Shown here: positions 15,659 through 18,400 of the stretch, in pieces
Numbering within the stretch: position 1 is the stretch's first letter
How the letters are laid out: each line of letters starts with the position of its first letter
Origin: CAYSCZ01 sp964429655
GTDB taxonomy: Bacteria > Bacteroidota > Bacteroidia > Cytophagales > Cyclobacteriaceae
Length of the DNA: 18,400 nt
Assembly (NCBI GenBank): GCA_964429655.1
Contig: CAYSCZ010000061.1
Location: 1 to 18,400, forward strand
Reading direction: 5' to 3'
Notes under the pieces: generated by a model
Databases searched by the model: none
Told to the model about the DNA's origin: nothing
What the model saw: the letters and a program-made list of their open reading frames with translations, nothing else
Translations under genes and position numbers: made by a program

Positions 15659-16195
15659 TTAAAAACGTTTACCAACACCAACCGCCACTGACCAGGTATC
15701 AAACCCATTAATCCTTGTATCATAAAAAAATATTGGGGAAAAGTCCCAGTGGTTATGCATCTGAAACTCATACTCCAAACCAATTCTAAAAACAGAAAAA
15801 GATCTGCCTGGGTCAAACTCTATCCCCGGGCCTAGTACGATGACGAGCTCCCTCCATGGGTTATATAGCGCATCTAAGGTAATAACCAATGGAAATTTTC
15901 TTTCAACAAGTTCCATATTGGTCTGCTCGACTAAAAAGGATTCAATTTCAAAATCACTATGTAAACCCATACCCCATGTATGATTGATCCAATATTCCAA
16001 ATCAAGCCCCCATGAGGCCACCGGCGTGTAGGATGCATCTTCCCTTAATTGAATAAAAGTATGGCCGATTAATGGTGAAATTCTGAAATGCTTAAACTCC
16101 TCCATCATTTCTTCTTTTTCCTCTTCCTGACTGTGTGCTCGATCAGTAAAAAATATTAAAACCAGAAACAAAGCGATCAGGGATTTCGGCCACAT
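15659..16195 (-). CDS. Small outer-membrane beta-barrel protein, function unknown
   Basis: This 178-residue protein has a signal peptide (about 1-22, ending AHS/Q), then an acidic EEEKEEMMEEF segment. Alternating hydrophobic and aromatic strands of an eight-stranded-barrel type fill the rest. The C-terminal strand ends VAVGVGKRF, with the terminal phenylalanine used for BAM recognition. No named family is recognised. It may be co-transcribed with the SLC13 permease gene, which follows closely on the same strand, but a functional link is not evident. Confidence 0.75.
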   Translation of the reverse strand: MWPKSLIALFLVLIFFTDRAHSQEEEKEEMMEEFKHFRISPLIGHTFIQLREDASYTPVASWGLDLEYWINHTWGMGLHSDFEIESFLVEQTNMELVERKFPLVITLDALYNPWRELVIVLGPGIEFDPGRSFSVFRIGLEYEFQMHNHWDFSPIFFYDTRINGFDTWSVAVGVGKRF

Positions 16196-16274
16196 ATATT
16201 TCCAAAAACACTAATTTATGCATTCTATTTCCTAAAGGAATGATAAATGATATGAATAAATTTGAGGATAGTCG

Positions 16275-17405
16275 TTAAGCTTGCTTATGGTTATGAATAT
16301 TTGAATTTAACTCAAGATTCATTATTTTCATTGTTATTAAGGCTTCCGCATTTCTTATGGCTTCTTCTTTTGTCGTTTTATCATCCACTAAAGCAATTAC
16401 TTTGTCTATCCCCATGGATTTAAACTCATTTTCTCCAACCTCAGACAATCCACATATAACATATACTTTTTTGTCATATTTGTTAGCGGTTTTGGCAACA
16501 CCGCTAATTACCTTGCCTTGTAATGTTTGATGATCAAATTTCCCTTCACCGGTTATGACCAGGTCACAATCTTTCAGTGCCTCTTCGAAGCCTACCATTT
16601 TCATAATGGTATCAATCCCCGGAAGTAACTGTGCATTCAAAAAAGCGACACAACCTCCCCCTAAACCACCGGCAGCACCAGAGCCAGCTATTGATTGAAG
16701 ATCAATGCCTGATTTATTTTTAATGATACCTCTGATATTTTTTAGTCCCTCATCGAGCGATAATACTTCCTGATTATTTGCACCTTTTTGTCGTGCATAG
16801 ACATAAGCCGCGCCATTGGGTCCAAAGAACGGATTACTTACGTCCGATATGACATTTATCACGGGTAGATGGAGCGTTTCGGGGGGGGCAAAATCTGAAA
16901 TCTTCAACAGATTATCACCTATGGGCTTTAATTCATGTCCTTTGTTGTCATAAAAATGATAACCCAAAGCACTTGCAAGGCCTATGCCTGCATCATTTGT
17001 GGCACTACCTCCGATGAATAAGAATATTTGATCTATGTTTCTGGTAATTGCATCTTTTACCAGCTGTCCTGTACCGTACGTCGTAGTATGCATGCAGTTC
17101 CTTTCCTTGTTGTTAAGCAGCTGCAAGCCTGAGGCACTGGCCATCTCTATGTATGCGGCATGCTTATGAATGTAATAAACAGCTTCAACAGGCCTGAATA
17201 ATGAATCCAGAACCTGAGTTTTAACAGGATATAATTGCATTTTTTTAGAAATAACTTCCAGCGAACCTTCTCCACCATCCGCCATAGGTATTTTTATACA
17301 CTCAATATCTTTATGCTTCTTTATTAAGCCGTGTTCAACAGCACTGCAAACTTGTTCCGCATCCAGGGAATCTTTAAATTTATCTGTAGCTATTAATACC
17401 TTCAT
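16275..17405 (-). CDS. Glycerate kinase (GarK/GlxK family)
   Basis: This 376-residue cytoplasmic enzyme phosphorylates D-glycerate with ATP, giving 2-phosphoglycerate in this family. It has the usual length and motifs: ATDKFKDSL (6-14), PMADGGEGS (40-48), IGGSATNDAGIG (131-142), DVSNPFFGPNGAA (188-200), GSGAAGGLGGG (241-251) and TGEGKFD (285-291). It is a central-metabolism gene with no obvious link to polysaccharide synthesis. It is divergent, over 38 bases, from the two-TM hypothetical gene and is separated by 79 bases from the barrel-protein gene downstream. Confidence 0.95.
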   Translation of the reverse strand: MKVLIATDKFKDSLDAEQVCSAVEHGLIKKHKDIECIKIPMADGGEGSLEVISKKMQLYPVKTQVLDSLFRPVEAVYYIHKHAAYIEMASASGLQLLNNKERNCMHTTTYGTGQLVKDAITRNIDQIFLFIGGSATNDAGIGLASALGYHFYDNKGHELKPIGDNLLKISDFAPPETLHLPVINVISDVSNPFFGPNGAAYVYARQKGANNQEVLSLDEGLKNIRGIIKNKSGIDLQSIAGSGAAGGLGGGCVAFLNAQLLPGIDTIMKMVGFEEALKDCDLVITGEGKFDHQTLQGKVISGVAKTANKYDKKVYVICGLSEVGENEFKSMGIDKVIALVDDKTTKEEAIRNAEALITMKIMNLELNSNIHNHKQA

Positions 17406-17443
17406 ACGGTTATCATGGATTAAATCTTTTAAATTAATAAATC

Positions 17444-17941
17444 ATGAGCAGTTTTAGGTCCAGACCGAGATTTAAAATGGTTGTCCCAATATCAACCAAA
17501 GAACTGGAAACGCGACTCAGAGATAAATTGACGGATAGATCAGTTGATTGTGAAGGTGTTTTTTTAGATGGCCATTGTGTAATTAAAATACCATATGGCG
17601 AGCGTCATTTCTGGTCGCCTGAATTGTCATTATCCATTGAAGAAGATAAAGATGGTTCATTAATTCGAGGATTATATGGCCCTAATTCCACCATCTGGAC
17701 AATGTTTATGTTTGGGTACATTGGCATTGGGACATTGGCGTTTTTCACCTCATTTTATGGATTCAGCCGACTAAGTTTAGGGATGGAAGCGCAAATATTA
17801 TGGCTACTGCCAGTATTGGTTGTTTGTGCTTTAATGATTTATTTATTTACTCAGATAGGACAAAAATTAGGCACCGAACAAATGTACCGGTTGCATCACT
17901 TTTTTGAATCTACCATTGGAAGAAAACCGGAAATCTATTGA
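17444..17941 (+). CDS. Conserved Bacteroidota hypothetical with two membrane helices
   Basis: This 165-residue protein opens with SFRSRPRFKM, then a cytoplasmic alpha/beta domain (about 15-80) with IKIPYGERHFWSPELSLSIEE and SLIRGLYGP. Two hydrophobic helices follow (about 83-108 and 117-138), then a short charged tail. The pattern RPRFK, then HxWSPxL, xxIRGLxGP and two helices recalls an uncharacterised family found across Bacteroidota, sometimes loosely labelled GTP-binding. No nucleotide-binding motif is visible here, so that label is not supported. The start at 17444 keeps the conserved RPRFK. Function is unknown. Confidence 0.8.
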   Translation: MSSFRSRPRFKMVVPISTKELETRLRDKLTDRSVDCEGVFLDGHCVIKIPYGERHFWSPELSLSIEEDKDGSLIRGLYGPNSTIWTMFMFGYIGIGTLAFFTSFYGFSRLSLGMEAQILWLLPVLVVCALMIYLFTQIGQKLGTEQMYRLHHFFESTIGRKPEIY

Positions 17942-17994
17942 TATAGTGATAAATATAATACTTTTGAAAATAAAATCCAAAGGCCTGCACATAA

Positions 17995-18336
17995 ATAACA
18001 AAATTTTTCAATTTAAAACATGTTGAAAACGAAAAATTAATCGGGCGAGATGCTTCTGCTGTTTGGAAAGAATTAAATGATTTTGAGCATTATCCTAACT
18101 TGAATCCTTTTGTCAAAATCAATTAAAGGCGATAAAGAGATAGGGGATGTACTCAAAGCAACTATTCAAATAGTAGACAGTAAAAGAATGTCTTTTCAGT
18201 CAAGAATCTTAAACTATAAAATCAACCGGGAATTAAGATGGTTAGGAAGATCGAAGATGAAAGGATTATTTGACAGGTGAACATTATTTTAAGCTGGAAG
18301 AAAATGATGGACAGACACTTTTTAAACACGGTGAAA
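17995..18336 (+). pseudogene. Decayed SRPBCC-family (START-like/polyketide cyclase-like) gene
   Basis: The reading ASAVWKELNDFEHYPNLNPF, then SIKGDKEIGDVLKATIQIV, ELRWLGRSKMKGLF, GEHYFKLEENDGQTLFKHGEKF is that of small SRPBCC-fold proteins that bind hydrophobic ligands. It is broken in at least three ways. There is no ATG, and the first sense codon after the in-frame TAA (17992-17994) is ATA. One extra base lies in the A run at 18115-18118, and a second extra base at about 18272-18275. The gene then stops matching the family after GEKF, exactly where the dispersed repeat begins, so the usual C-terminal helix (about 40 residues) is absent. It is non-functional as it stands. Confidence 0.72.
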
Positions 18337-18400
18337 AGTTTAACTCAGATTTGTCATTGGAATTTTGTCATGAAGGGTTAAAGTCCAAAAAATCAGGCAC
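18337..18400 (+). repeat. Right copy of the dispersed repeat, inverted relative to the left end
   Basis: This stretch matches the reverse complement of 47-110 in 58 of 64 bases, with a perfect 38-base core at 18346-18383. The match begins just where the SRPBCC homology stops and runs to the edge of the window, so the true right boundary is not visible. If the copies are equivalent, the hairpin seen at 18-32 should lie about 15-30 bases beyond the window. Confidence 0.75.

Noticed and set aside
1..18400. CRISPR array, tRNA, rRNA, transposase or integrase genes
   Set aside because: No regularly spaced repeats, no cloverleaf or rRNA-like stretches, and no transposase or recombinase motifs were seen on either strand. 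The only repeat is the inverted pair at the two ends.

Overview
The window looks like chromosomal DNA of an AT-rich member of the Bacteroidota, probably a Cytophagales-type gliding or marine lineage. The reasons are the many-SLBB export protein typical of that phylum, a Wzi-family capsule protein of the Bacteroidota type, an FtsX-like permease tail with the WLQDFA motif, a conserved two-helix Bacteroidota hypothetical, and the scarcity of Shine-Dalgarno sequences. No rRNA, tRNA, CRISPR array or transposase gene was seen.

Layout. (1) 1-395: a dispersed repeat with a hairpin (1-110), then the frameshifted C-terminal stub of an FtsX/MacB-type permease (112-317), then a short leader. (2) 396-3976 (+): the export pair, a Wza-like multi-SLBB protein and a Wzz-type chain-length regulator without a kinase domain. 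(3) 3988-12051 (-): one tightly packed operon transcribed leftward, neuA-neuB-neuC-sulfotransferase-wzx-sialyltransferase-wzy-GT26, with mostly 4- to 25-nt overlaps. (4) 12271-13803 (+): a divergent Wzi-family outer-membrane capsule protein. (5) 13808-17941: housekeeping-like genes, namely an SLC13-type permease with RCK_C domains, a small outer-membrane beta-barrel protein, glycerate kinase and a conserved two-TM hypothetical. (6) 17995-18336: a decayed SRPBCC-family gene, cut off by a second, inverted copy of the repeat (18337-18400).

How the genes work together. NeuC makes ManNAc from UDP-GlcNAc, NeuB condenses it with phosphoenolpyruvate to N-acetylneuraminate, and NeuA makes CMP-Neu5Ac. 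A sialyltransferase with the three bacterial motifs (D/E-D/E-G, HP, SS) transfers it to a lipid-linked glycan that a WecG/TagA-type enzyme helps to build. A PAPS-dependent sulfotransferase probably sulfates the glycan. Wzx flips it, Wzy polymerises it, and the Wzz-like, Wza-like and Wzi-like proteins control length, export and surface assembly. The inferred product is a sulfated, sialic-acid-containing surface polysaccharide made by the Wzy-dependent route. No initiating phosphosugar transferase is present here.

Two features stand out. The sialyltransferase is split into two frames exactly at a ten-A tract that ends in the canonical -1 slippery heptamer A_AAA_AAG, so its synthesis may be phase-variable or depend on slippage. 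The locus is also bracketed by inverted copies of a repeat (58 of 64 bases identical) that abut two different truncated genes, which suggests past rearrangement or insertion.
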